The position numbers were made by a program, and so were the translations under genes. A DNA stretch of 64,000 nt from Paraburkholderia sp. PREW-6R (lineage in GTDB: Bacteria > Pseudomonadota > Gammaproteobacteria > Burkholderiales > Burkholderiaceae), in NCBI RefSeq assembly GCF_039621805.1, contig NZ_CP155075.1, positions 434,001 through 498,000 of the forward strand. Direction: 5' to 3'. Below, piece by piece: positions 9,070-16,362 of the stretch. Each line of letters starts with the position of its first letter. Position 1 is the stretch's first letter. The notes under the pieces were generated by a model. It saw only the letters and a list, made by a program, of their open reading frames with translations, did not search any database and was not told the origin of the DNA.

Positions 9070-10464
9070 ATGGCAGAGACGAACGAGGTTATTTCTCCCG
9101 CACGATCGCTCGCGGAGTTCGCGCATTCACTGGAGCCGGCTGCCATCCCGAATGAGCTTCGGCGCAAGGCGACGCATCATATCGTCGATGCCATTGGACT
9201 TGCGTTCGCTTCGCGTCGCTTCCCGTTTGCCGAACCGGCGTTGCGCGGATGCGCGGCGGCGGGCGCGCCGGGGGCTTCGACCGTGATTGGCGGCGCGCAG
9301 CAACTCGCGCCGCGTGATGCGGCGCTGTCGAACGGCTTCCTGATGCACGGGCTCGATTTCGACGACACGCATCCGCTCGCCATCGTCCATCCTACGGTTG
9401 CGTGTCTGCCCGCTGCACTGGCGATCGGCGAAGCGCTCGATGCGTCGTGGGACGAACTGCTCTCGGCCTACGTTGCGGGCATGGAAACGTGCATACGCCT
9501 GGGCATTGCCGTGAAGGGCGGTTTCCATCACACGGGTTTTCATGCAACGGGGATCGTCTCTCATTTCAGTTCCGCGGTCGTGGCGGCGAAGCTGATGGGG
9601 CTCGACGTCGCGCAGCTTGTTGCGGCTCAGGGTATCGCGGCGAGCACGGCGGCGGGCGTGCAGGTGTTCCTCGAAGAGGGCGCGTGGACAAAGCGGTTGC
9701 ATCCGGGCTGGGGCGCGCTGGCGGGCATCACGGCCGCGCATCTCGCCGCGCAAGGGTTCAAGGGGCCGTCGCGTCCGTATGAAGGTCGTTTTGGCCTGTT
9801 CGATTCGCACTTGCAGCAGCACGCGGGCGATGTCGACGTGCCGTCTATCGGCGCGAAGCTCGGCGACGAATGGACGCTGATCGGCACCGCGATCAAGCCG
9901 TACCCCGTGTGCCATTTCATTCATGGGTGCGCTGAAGCCGCGTTGCGTCTGCACGATGCGAACACAAACGTGGACGACATCGAAGAAATCGTCTGTCTGC
10001 TGCCCGAGCCGACCCTGCCTATCGTCGCCGAACCGGCCGCCGCGAAGAGGTTGCCTAGGAACGACTACGAAGCAAAGTTCAGCACGCATTTCGTGGTGGC
10101 GACTTGCCTTGTCCGCGGGCGTTTCGGTCTCGCCGAACTCGAAGACGAAGCGTTGCATGACGCGGCGATTCTGAAGCTCGCGTCAAAGGTGCGGTGCGCT
10201 GCCGATCCGTGTGCGGATTTTCCGCGCTATTTCTCAGGCCACGTGACGTTGACAATGCGTGATGGCACGCAGCGCAGCGAGCACGTGCCCGTCAATCTGG
10301 GAGGCGGCGAGCGTGCGCTGGGCGAGACAGAGATCGTACAAAAGTTTCGCGGAACGGCAGGACTGGTGTTGCCGAACGACAGGGTGGAGGCGTTGCTCGA
10401 GGTATTGCTCTCGCCTGGGCAACGTACGGTAAGGGCGGTTACGTCACTGCTGCGCGCAGAATGA
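9070..10464 (+). CDS. MmgE/PrpD family protein (second of three)
   Basis: Second MmgE/PrpD paralogue, 464 residues. It carries HGLDFDDTHPLAIVHPT, GFHATGIVSHFSSAVVAAK and WTKRLHPGWGALAG, so the Asp-Asp and Lys-x-Leu-His positions of the family are kept. ATG 9070 was chosen because AAGGGG lies at the correct distance and 13 bases separate it from the MFS stop; a longer frame open to the left overlaps the MFS gene and is not needed. Probably the last gene of the operon starting at 4534. Sequence divergence from the first paralogue implies a different substrate or step. Confidence 0.9.
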   Translation: MAETNEVISPARSLAEFAHSLEPAAIPNELRRKATHHIVDAIGLAFASRRFPFAEPALRGCAAAGAPGASTVIGGAQQLAPRDAALSNGFLMHGLDFDDTHPLAIVHPTVACLPAALAIGEALDASWDELLSAYVAGMETCIRLGIAVKGGFHHTGFHATGIVSHFSSAVVAAKLMGLDVAQLVAAQGIAASTAAGVQVFLEEGAWTKRLHPGWGALAGITAAHLAAQGFKGPSRPYEGRFGLFDSHLQQHAGDVDVPSIGAKLGDEWTLIGTAIKPYPVCHFIHGCAEAALRLHDANTNVDDIEEIVCLLPEPTLPIVAEPAAAKRLPRNDYEAKFSTHFVVATCLVRGRFGLAELEDEALHDAAILKLASKVRCAADPCADFPRYFSGHVTLTMRDGTQRSEHVPVNLGGGERALGETEIVQKFRGTAGLVLPNDRVEALLEVLLSPGQRTVRAVTSLLRAE

Positions 10465-10484
10465 CGATTTGACTTGGCGGAAAT

Positions 10485-10514
10485 ACCCGGCGCGTGCATT
10501 CGATGGCGCCGGGT
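10485..10514. terminator. Candidate bidirectional hairpin between convergent genes
   Basis: Perfect 9-bp stem ACCCGGCGC / GCGCCGGGT with a 12-base loop, placed between the convergent ends of the second MmgE/PrpD gene and the GntR gene. There is no good T-run on either side, so a rho-independent role is only possible. Confidence 0.4.
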
Positions 10515-10526
10515 GCCTTGTCCCGG

Positions 10527-11234
10527 TTAAATCACGCCGAGCCCGCTTTTATCTCCGAACATCATTTTCAAGCGTAATTCGGTGGCCGCCGCCACATGCG
10601 CCTGCGCGGTCCGTTCCGCGGCATCCGCGTCGTGCCGCGCAATGCACGCGACGATTTCACGGTTCTCCTTGAGTCCGCTTTTGATGCGTCCCGGCATGGA
10701 ATAGGTGGTCGTGCCAAGCAGCGCGAGCGCGTCGATCAATACGTTAGATGTCTTGAACAGATATTCGTTATGGGCCGCCGCGATGATGATGTCGTGCAAC
10801 CGCCGGTTGAGCGCGGCGACTTCGTCGGGCGCCTTCGCGCGTTCGAGTTGCACGAGCATCTGCTGCATGGACTGGATCTCGATTGCCGAAGCGTGCTCGG
10901 CGGCGAAGCGCGCGGCCGCACCGACCAGCACCTTGCGCATTGCGTACAGTTCCATGACCTGCTTTGGCGACAACTGCACGACCACGTATCCGCGCGGCGG
11001 CGCGAAGCGCACCATGCCTTCCGCTTCGAGCCGTTTGAGCGCTTCGCGCACCGGTGTGCGGCTCACGGCGAGTCGCTGCGCAATATCCGCTTCGCGTAAG
11101 CGTTCGTTAGAACCCAATTGCCCGCTTCGTATTTCCTGGCGCAACTGGTTGTAGACATACTGCGCAAGCGATCCTTGTCCGGGGTCCGCCGCCACATCGG
11201 CTTCTTCGATCGTTACGTTGGGCTTGGCAGTCAA
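10527..11234 (-). CDS. GntR-family regulator, FCD subfamily
   Basis: Transcriptional regulator of 235 residues. The winged helix (residues 22-87) reads SLAQYVYNQLRQEIRSG, LREADIAQRLAVSRTPVREALKRLE and a GYVVV wing. The C-terminal all-helical FCD domain has the usual metal/ligand His positions in LNRRLHDIIIAAAHN and in the segment RHDADAAERTAQAHV. The start is a TTG at 11234; no upstream ATG is available and the winged helix needs the residues that follow. It lies 82 bases downstream of the third MmgE/PrpD gene on the same strand and is the natural ligand of the dyads at 4432 and 12721. FCD regulators usually respond to carboxylates. Confidence 0.88.
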   Translation of the reverse strand: MTAKPNVTIEEADVAADPGQGSLAQYVYNQLRQEIRSGQLGSNERLREADIAQRLAVSRTPVREALKRLEAEGMVRFAPPRGYVVVQLSPKQVMELYAMRKVLVGAAARFAAEHASAIEIQSMQQMLVQLERAKAPDEVAALNRRLHDIIIAAAHNEYLFKTSNVLIDALALLGTTTYSMPGRIKSGLKENREIVACIARHDADAAERTAQAHVAAATELRLKMMFGDKSGLGVI

Positions 11235-11315
11235 GGCTAATCTCTCGTGTCTTCGTGAATCGCATTTGAAACGGCGCAGTTAATCAGCGGCTTTTGATCA
11301 GTATAGGCCGCGCGC

Positions 11316-12677
11316 TCACCGCAGACAGTCCATCAGGCCGCGCACGGCGAGCGGTGCCTCCGGGTGAAGCGTGAGCGACATCACGCGTTCGCCGCGACTT
11401 TCGTCGAGCGCATCGTACAGAAGGCCGCGCGCCTTTTCGACGATGACCTCTGCTTCCACTGGACGATGCCAGCTGCCGAGCGGCGCATCGCAGCGTGCCT
11501 TCACATGTCGACCGCTTTTGAGATGCACCGCCAGGTCGACATGCATGGCGTCGAGCGCGCCGCTCACGGCGCTGTCGGCATTGAGCGTGAAGCGTTCGAG
11601 CAGTGCACTGACATCCGGCGCGAACCGGCGTGCGTCGCTGAATGAACGAGGTGTAACGCGTCCGTCCAGCAGCGCGACGCAGGTCGCATATTGCCACGAA
11701 AATTTTCCGTCCAGACCAGTGTGTGGTTGCGGTCGGTCGATATAAGGCATGGACGGTGCGTGCAGTTCAATGCGTTCGATTTCGTCGGCGACGAATCCTT
11801 CGATCTGTGCGCGCACGTCGAGGGCGGCTGTAATGGCGTAATGTGTCGCGAACTGCGAAGGAAAGAGCTTCCACGCAAGGCCAGGCTCGAGCAGCCGGCC
11901 ACGGCCGATGGGCGCGAGCAGACAATCGCCGTCGAAACCGTCGCCGAAATAGGCGTGGCCCCAGCCGCGCGGGCCGCTCAGCGCGTCCGGGCTTGCCGTA
12001 AATCCGCGTGCTGCCAGTAGCGCAGCTTCCAGTCCATGCGCGTCGGCGTCGCCGCAATGGAGCGCTTTTGTCTGCGAGCCGATGTTGGCGAGCACGCCGC
12101 TGCTGCGCGACGCCGCGATGTTGAGCGCCGCCGTGGCTCGCTCGCTCTCGAGACCGAGCAAACTCGCACATGCGAGCGCCGCGGCGAGCGGCCCGACCAC
12201 GCCGGGTGGATGCAACGTCAGCTGTGCGGGTTCGATCTGTCCAGACGCGACGCGCAGGCGGCCTTGCGCTTCGATACCTCTTGCGAGTGCTTTCAGCAGC
12301 GCTTCGCCTTGTGGTTCGCCATTGGCGTTTTCGAGTTGCTCGGCGAGCGCGAGCAGAGCAGGCAGTAACGTCGAGACCGCATGATTCGGCGGATTCCACA
12401 TCGGTTCGAAGTCGAGCACGTGCATCGACATGCCGTTGATGCGAGCCGCGACCACTGCTGGTGCGCTAAAGCCGTGACCGATCACCGTCGACGCACCCTC
12501 GCTCAGCTGCTGGTCTTTTGCGAGGCTTGCCATCAGAGAAGGGCCGGCCTCCGTCGCGCCTGCCGCCGCGACGGCCAGGCCATCGAGCAGGATCAACCTG
12601 CTACGTTCGATCAACGGCGTGTCGTCGGCCTGCCAGGTGAGAAGACATTCGGTCAATGCTTGTGCAAGATTGGTCAT
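11316..12677 (-). CDS. MmgE/PrpD family protein (third, divergent)
   Basis: Third MmgE/PrpD member, 453 residues from MTNLAQAL. It keeps the Lys-x-Leu-His segment (GSQTKALHCGDADAHG) and VVGPLAAALACASLLGLE, but the usual Asp-[Tyr/Phe]-Asp-Asp motif is DFEPMWNPP, so the second Asp pair is Glu-Pro. ATG 12677 was picked because it matches the family N-terminus; the longer upstream frame covers the promoter and the operator at 12721-12742. It is probably cotranscribed with the GntR gene that follows. Divergent active-site wording suggests it is not redundant with the other two copies. Confidence 0.88.
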   Translation of the reverse strand: MTNLAQALTECLLTWQADDTPLIERSRLILLDGLAVAAAGATEAGPSLMASLAKDQQLSEGASTVIGHGFSAPAVVAARINGMSMHVLDFEPMWNPPNHAVSTLLPALLALAEQLENANGEPQGEALLKALARGIEAQGRLRVASGQIEPAQLTLHPPGVVGPLAAALACASLLGLESERATAALNIAASRSSGVLANIGSQTKALHCGDADAHGLEAALLAARGFTASPDALSGPRGWGHAYFGDGFDGDCLLAPIGRGRLLEPGLAWKLFPSQFATHYAITAALDVRAQIEGFVADEIERIELHAPSMPYIDRPQPHTGLDGKFSWQYATCVALLDGRVTPRSFSDARRFAPDVSALLERFTLNADSAVSGALDAMHVDLAVHLKSGRHVKARCDAPLGSWHRPVEAEVIVEKARGLLYDALDESRGERVMSLTLHPEAPLAVRGLMDCLR

Positions 12678-12720
12678 GGTGGCCGCCGCTGAATGATTCG
12701 AGCACTGTGTGAACGTTCGA

Positions 12721-12742
12721 GTACGAGTGTATACGATCGTAC
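12721..12742. promoter_or_regulatory. Putative operator (GTATAC-centred dyad) upstream of third MmgE/PrpD gene
   Basis: Dyad with arms GTACGA and TCGTAC placed 2 nt either side of a GTATAC centre; 18 of 22 positions are symmetric. It has the same geometry and the same GTGTATAC core as the site at 4432-4451, and lies 44 bases upstream of the ATG at 12677. Likely target of the FCD-type GntR protein encoded at 10527-11234; function is inference. Confidence 0.58.
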
Positions 12743-12796
12743 GCACATGCGTATCAAGGTCAGCGCAGGCGGTCGCGACGCGTAATTTACGCTTGA

Positions 12797-13324
12797 TCAG
12801 ACATGCTTGAAGTAGAAGGTCGTCCCGCAAAACGCGCCATCCGGCATGAGGGCGTATTTCGGCACCACTCCAACGCGCTGCCAACCCGAGCGTTGATAGA
12901 GCCGCTCGGCATCTCCACCCGTAACAGTATCGAGCACGAGCACGGTCTTGCCTTCCTCTCGCGCGACTTCTTCGACGGCTGCCATCAGGCGTTGCGCAAT
13001 GCCCCGCCGCCGGCTCTTGCGGGACACCAGCATTTTGGCAACGTCGGCGCGATGTGGCTGGTTTTCCGGCTGCAGCAGGATCAACTGCACGGTACCGAGA
13101 ATCTGGCCATCGCGATCTTCGGCGACCAGCACTGCGCGCTCGCCGCGCGCCACCCCCTCGGCAATGCCGCGCCAGAAAGTCACTGCTTTCTCATGTGATA
13201 GCGGCAGCATGAAACTGACCGAAGCGCCGCCCTGAACGCAATCGACCAGTACATCGGCCAAGGCCTCCGTGTAGGCGGCAGCCTCCTTGGGACCGATGCG
13301 TCGTATGGTTACGTCGTCGATCAT
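12797..13324 (-). CDS. GNAT-family N-acetyltransferase
   Basis: Acetyl-CoA-dependent N-acetyltransferase of 175 residues. The acetyl-CoA pyrophosphate-binding segment is KMLVSRKSRRRGIAQRLM (RRRGIA in the Q/R-x-x-G-x-G/A position). Strand beta-4 precedes it in GTVQLILLQP and the C-terminal GGDAERLYQRSGWQ is the usual helix near the acceptor site. Its ATG overlaps the stop of the upstream XRE-cupin regulator by 4 bases, so the two are coupled. The acceptor (small amine, antibiotic or protein N-terminus) cannot be told. Confidence 0.9.
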   Translation of the reverse strand: MIDDVTIRRIGPKEAAAYTEALADVLVDCVQGGASVSFMLPLSHEKAVTFWRGIAEGVARGERAVLVAEDRDGQILGTVQLILLQPENQPHRADVAKMLVSRKSRRRGIAQRLMAAVEEVAREEGKTVLVLDTVTGGDAERLYQRSGWQRVGVVPKYALMPDGAFCGTTFYFKHV

Positions 13325-13911
13325 GCATTTCTCCGGGAATGGGTAGAGGGAAGGGTGGCCAGTGCGACGAGGTAGCGCGCCGGCGCGGAGGCAGGATTAC
13401 GAAAGACGATCGGACGATCGAGGCGCATCGACAGGCAATCGCCGGTCTCGAGGCTCCAGCATTGATCGCCGACTGTGATTTCCATGGTGCCCTCTATGAT
13501 CCAGACCTGCTGATGGATCTCGGTGTCGCGCATCGAGGTTTCATAAGCGACACGTTGACCAGCCGGAAAGCTCACTTCAACGAGCTGGATTGGCGAGCGC
13601 GTTGCAGCCGACAAATTGCGGCGCACGTATCCGGACTCTGGATCAGTCCATCGCACTTGATCAGCGGCACGCGCGATCGGCGAGGGCCTGGCGACAGGTA
13701 CGTCTACTTCTTCGAACAGCGAGGCAAGTGTTACCCCGAAGGCAGCAGCGAGTTTCTGAAGCACGGTAGCCGTAGGACTGCTCTGACCTCGTTCAATGAG
13801 CGAGATGTTGGAACGGCTCACTTTGCTGTGTTCGGCCAGCACGTCGAGCGAGTAGCCGTGAGCATTGCGAAGTGCGCGTACACGGTGTGCAATCACCTGG
13901 TTGATATCCAT
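13321..13911 (-). CDS. XRE-family regulator with C-terminal cupin domain
   Basis: Regulator of 196 residues with an HTH_3 domain at about 5-62 (recognition helix around SKVSRSNISLIERGQSS) followed by a small cupin_2 barrel (about 110-185; IEGTMEITVGDQCWSLETGD is the characteristic turn, written here as two strands). Start MDINQVIAHR at 13911 has GGAAAG just upstream; a start 12 bases earlier (MLES) is possible. Cupin XRE proteins usually sense a small metabolite. Tight coupling to the acetyltransferase suggests it regulates its own operon. Confidence 0.88.
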   Translation of the reverse strand: MDINQVIAHRVRALRNAHGYSLDVLAEHSKVSRSNISLIERGQSSPTATVLQKLAAAFGVTLASLFEEVDVPVARPSPIARAADQVRWTDPESGYVRRNLSAATRSPIQLVEVSFPAGQRVAYETSMRDTEIHQQVWIIEGTMEITVGDQCWSLETGDCLSMRLDRPIVFRNPASAPARYLVALATLPSTHSRRNA

Positions 13912-13994
13912 GCTTTCCAGCATAGTGGAAAATAAAATCCAGTACAATGGAACTGGAATTCTCGCGCACCATACAACCAAGCTTTACAGCAGAT

Positions 13995-14666
13995 TCAGCC
14001 GAGCATGGCTAAAGCAGTCGTCAGCACGGCACGCTTAAATTTGTTGGCGTGCCGCGGCAAGGAAGAGAAGGGGCTCAGCACGTGGCTATAGGCGACAGTT
14101 TTGCTGATGCCATTGGCGAGCATCATGAACATGATGTCGGGATCCTGCCGCGAAATCTCACCTGCGTCGATCGCATCGACGACCAACGGCACGAACGCGT
14201 CACGAAACGGTCGCACCACCCGCTCGATGAGAAGGTCGAGGCGATCGCCCGTCTCGGTTGCGGCAGTCGAAAAGAACATGCCGACGTCGGGCGACAGGAA
14301 CACCTGGTCGATCAGTATCGATACGGCGCTCTCCACGCGCGCTCGCGGCGCCGAATTCGAACGCTGCCGTAATGCGGCGATTTTCGCAACCATGGGCGCC
14401 GCTTCGTCGGCGATCTGGTCCACCACGGCGATCCACAGCGCTTCTTTCGAGCCGTAATGATGCGCAACCAGCGCGGGGTCGACACCCGAGGCCCTGGCGA
14501 TTTCGCGCACGCTTGCCGCCTCATAGCCTCTCTTCGCGAACGCCCCTCGGGCGCTGCGAAGCAATGCGTCGGCGCCGCCCGCGTCGTTGCACGCTGGACG
14601 GCCGCGCGATCGACGCGGCGTGGGATTCGTCGCGCCGCGCTGTGCTTGATCGGTAGGATGTTTCAT
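13995..14666 (-). CDS. TetR-family regulator
   Basis: TetR/AcrR repressor of 223 residues from MKHPTDQA. After a basic, disordered N-terminus, the HTH is readable as LLRSARGAFAKRGYEAASVREIARASGVDPALVAHHYGSKEALW (interrupted here only for reading; recognition helix ALVAHHYGSK). The C-terminal domain resembles TetR_C members (FKRAVLTTALAMLG tail). It is divergent from the type II NADH dehydrogenase gene, so is the probable regulator of it. No good ribosome site marks the start, so the first 30 residues are uncertain. Confidence 0.87.
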   Translation of the reverse strand: MKHPTDQAQRGATNPTPRRSRGRPACNDAGGADALLRSARGAFAKRGYEAASVREIARASGVDPALVAHHYGSKEALWIAVVDQIADEAAPMVAKIAALRQRSNSAPRARVESAVSILIDQVFLSPDVGMFFSTAATETGDRLDLLIERVVRPFRDAFVPLVVDAIDAGEISRQDPDIMFMMLANGISKTVAYSHVLSPFSSLPRHANKFKRAVLTTALAMLG

Positions 14667-14742
14667 CGGCAACGGTAGATCGTGTTCGTGGAGAGTCCAG
14701 AATTTTAACGGGTCCCGGCCCGCGCATTTCGGCGGTCGCGGT

Positions 14743-14771
14743 TTGACATGAACCGTGCGAAACCGTAGCAT
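14743..14771 (+). promoter_or_regulatory. Sigma-70-like promoter for the NADH dehydrogenase gene
   Basis: A perfect TTGACA (14743-14748), a 17-base spacer and TAGCAT (14766-14771, 4 of 6 consensus) stand 33 bases upstream of the ATG at 14805. This is the best-looking promoter in the window. Confidence 0.6.
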
Positions 14772-14804
14772 CGTAATTATTCATCACGCGTAGAATATTT
14801 AACC

Positions 14805-16097
14805 ATGCACAAGACCACCCGGATCGTCATCGTCGGTGGCGGTATCGCTGGACTTCTGCTCGCGACGAAGCTGGGCAACACACTGGCCCGCAGCGGCCGC
14901 GCTCAGGTCACATTGATCGACAAAAGCGCAACCCACATCTGGAAGCCCATGCTGCACACAATCGCGGCCGGCACTCGCGATGTGCAGCAACAGCAGGTCA
15001 TCTATCTCGCCCACGCCCGCGATCACGGCTTCAACTACCAGCCGGGCGAAATGGAAGGACTGGATCGCAATGCACGTGTGGTGAAGCTGGCTGCACTGCG
15101 TTCGCCTTCGGGTGAGATCGTGATCGGACCACGCACGGTTGAATACGATGTGCTCATTCTTGCGTTAGGCAGTCGCGCCAACGACTTCGGGACGCGAGGC
15201 GTACTCGATCATTGCCATTTCATCGACAGCCAGGCGCAAGCTGAAGCCTTTAACGAAGCACTGCGTATCCGCATCTTCCAGAGCGTTGTGACGAACAGTC
15301 CGCTGCGCGTGTCAATCGTCGGCGCCGGCGCGACCGGCGTTGAACTGGCGGCCGAACTGAGCCGCCTGCTCGAAGTGGCCGCGAGCTATGGCGATCCTCA
15401 CATCCGCTCACGCCTGAACCTGACGCTTTTTGAAAGCGCACCACGCATCCTCGCGGCATTTCCGCAGGCGGTGTCGGAATCGAGCGAGGCACAGCTGCGG
15501 CATATCGGCTTCACGGTGCGAACGCGCACGCGAGTGACCGCCGCCGAACCCGACGGACTCCAGTTGGACGACGGCAGCAAACAGCCGGCAGATTTGATGG
15601 TCTGGGCAGCGGGCGTCAAGGCCTCCGATTTTCTGGGCAACCTGGATGGGATCGAGAGCAATCGTTCCAATCAGATCGCGGTCAGGCCGACGCTGCAGTC
15701 GCAGGAAGACGACACACTGTTTGCCCTCGGCGATTGCTCGACGTTGACGCTCGCCGGCAATGAACGTCCTCTCGCACCCACCGCGCAAGTCGCCACGCAA
15801 CAGGCCCAACATCTCGCCAGGCACTTGCCGACGTGGCTCGGCGGCGGCTCATTGCCCGACTTTGCATTCCACGACTTCGGCGCACTGGTGTCGCTAAGCG
15901 ATTACAACGCCTTTGGGACGCTCGGGCAGTTCGGGTTCTTCCGTGGCGGGTTTATCAAGGGCCGATTCGCGCAGCTCAGTCACGCCATGCTCTACCGGCA
16001 ACATCAGCAGGCTTTGCACGGTTTCGGCAAGGCCATGACGTTGTGGACTGCCGAGCGGATCAACGACCTCGTGCGGCCGAAGATAAGGCTCAGCTGA
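14805..16097 (+). CDS. Type II NADH:quinone oxidoreductase-like FAD/NAD protein
   Basis: Flavoprotein of 430 residues, the size of NDH-2 enzymes, which pass electrons from NADH to quinone without pumping. It has two dinucleotide folds: FAD at the N-terminus (IVIVGGGIAGLLLATKLG) and NAD(P) in the middle (VSIVGAGATGVELAAELS), plus the second FAD contact FALGDCSTLT. The C-terminal region (about 370-430) has the amphipathic, basic character used for membrane attachment. The gene is monocistronic, divergent from a TetR regulator. Could alternatively be a ferredoxin or sulfide-type relative, but motif order favours NDH-2. Confidence 0.88.
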   Translation: MHKTTRIVIVGGGIAGLLLATKLGNTLARSGRAQVTLIDKSATHIWKPMLHTIAAGTRDVQQQQVIYLAHARDHGFNYQPGEMEGLDRNARVVKLAALRSPSGEIVIGPRTVEYDVLILALGSRANDFGTRGVLDHCHFIDSQAQAEAFNEALRIRIFQSVVTNSPLRVSIVGAGATGVELAAELSRLLEVAASYGDPHIRSRLNLTLFESAPRILAAFPQAVSESSEAQLRHIGFTVRTRTRVTAAEPDGLQLDDGSKQPADLMVWAAGVKASDFLGNLDGIESNRSNQIAVRPTLQSQEDDTLFALGDCSTLTLAGNERPLAPTAQVATQQAQHLARHLPTWLGGGSLPDFAFHDFGALVSLSDYNAFGTLGQFGFFRGGFIKGRFAQLSHAMLYRQHQQALHGFGKAMTLWTAERINDLVRPKIRLS

Positions 16098-16362
16098 ACG
16101 CCGCCTGAGGTTCGACAGGACTACCCATGGATCAATCCGTGACGGCCGACATTGCTATGGAGACCCTCGACTGGCCCCGCGCAACGAGAACATCTGGCAT
16201 CCGAGACGCCAGAACACCGGCTTCGCGCATTACGTCGCTTCCGCGCTGAGCAGAGGGTTAACGCGCGTTCTTTCCAGAACGCTTCCCAGATATTCTGAGT
16301 CGATCGATTTCCCGACCGACCGGTCGGGTGGGCGAAACGTTGTTGTCCTTATGGAGAAAATT
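16098..16362. other. Intergenic region before the tannase-like gene
   Basis: No recognisable gene. It contains the palindrome described at 16316-16327, 35 bases upstream of the tannase-like start. Confidence 0.5.
16316..16327. promoter_or_regulatory. Palindrome CCGACCGGTCGG, TetR-operator-like
   Basis: Perfect 12-bp palindrome, extending imperfectly on both sides (CCCGAC... GTCGGG). This is the type of site bound by many TetR-family repressors. It sits immediately upstream of the tannase-like gene; a TetR gene is 1.7 kb away at 13995-14666. Assignment to that regulator is a guess. Confidence 0.4.

Noticed and set aside
10485..10514. Treating the 9-bp stem as a firm rho-independent terminator
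   Set aside because: No T-run on either side, so it is only listed as a candidate.
16261..16362. Possible promoter elements upstream of the tannase-like gene
   Set aside because: No -35/-10 pair with proper spacing could be defended; only the palindrome was kept.
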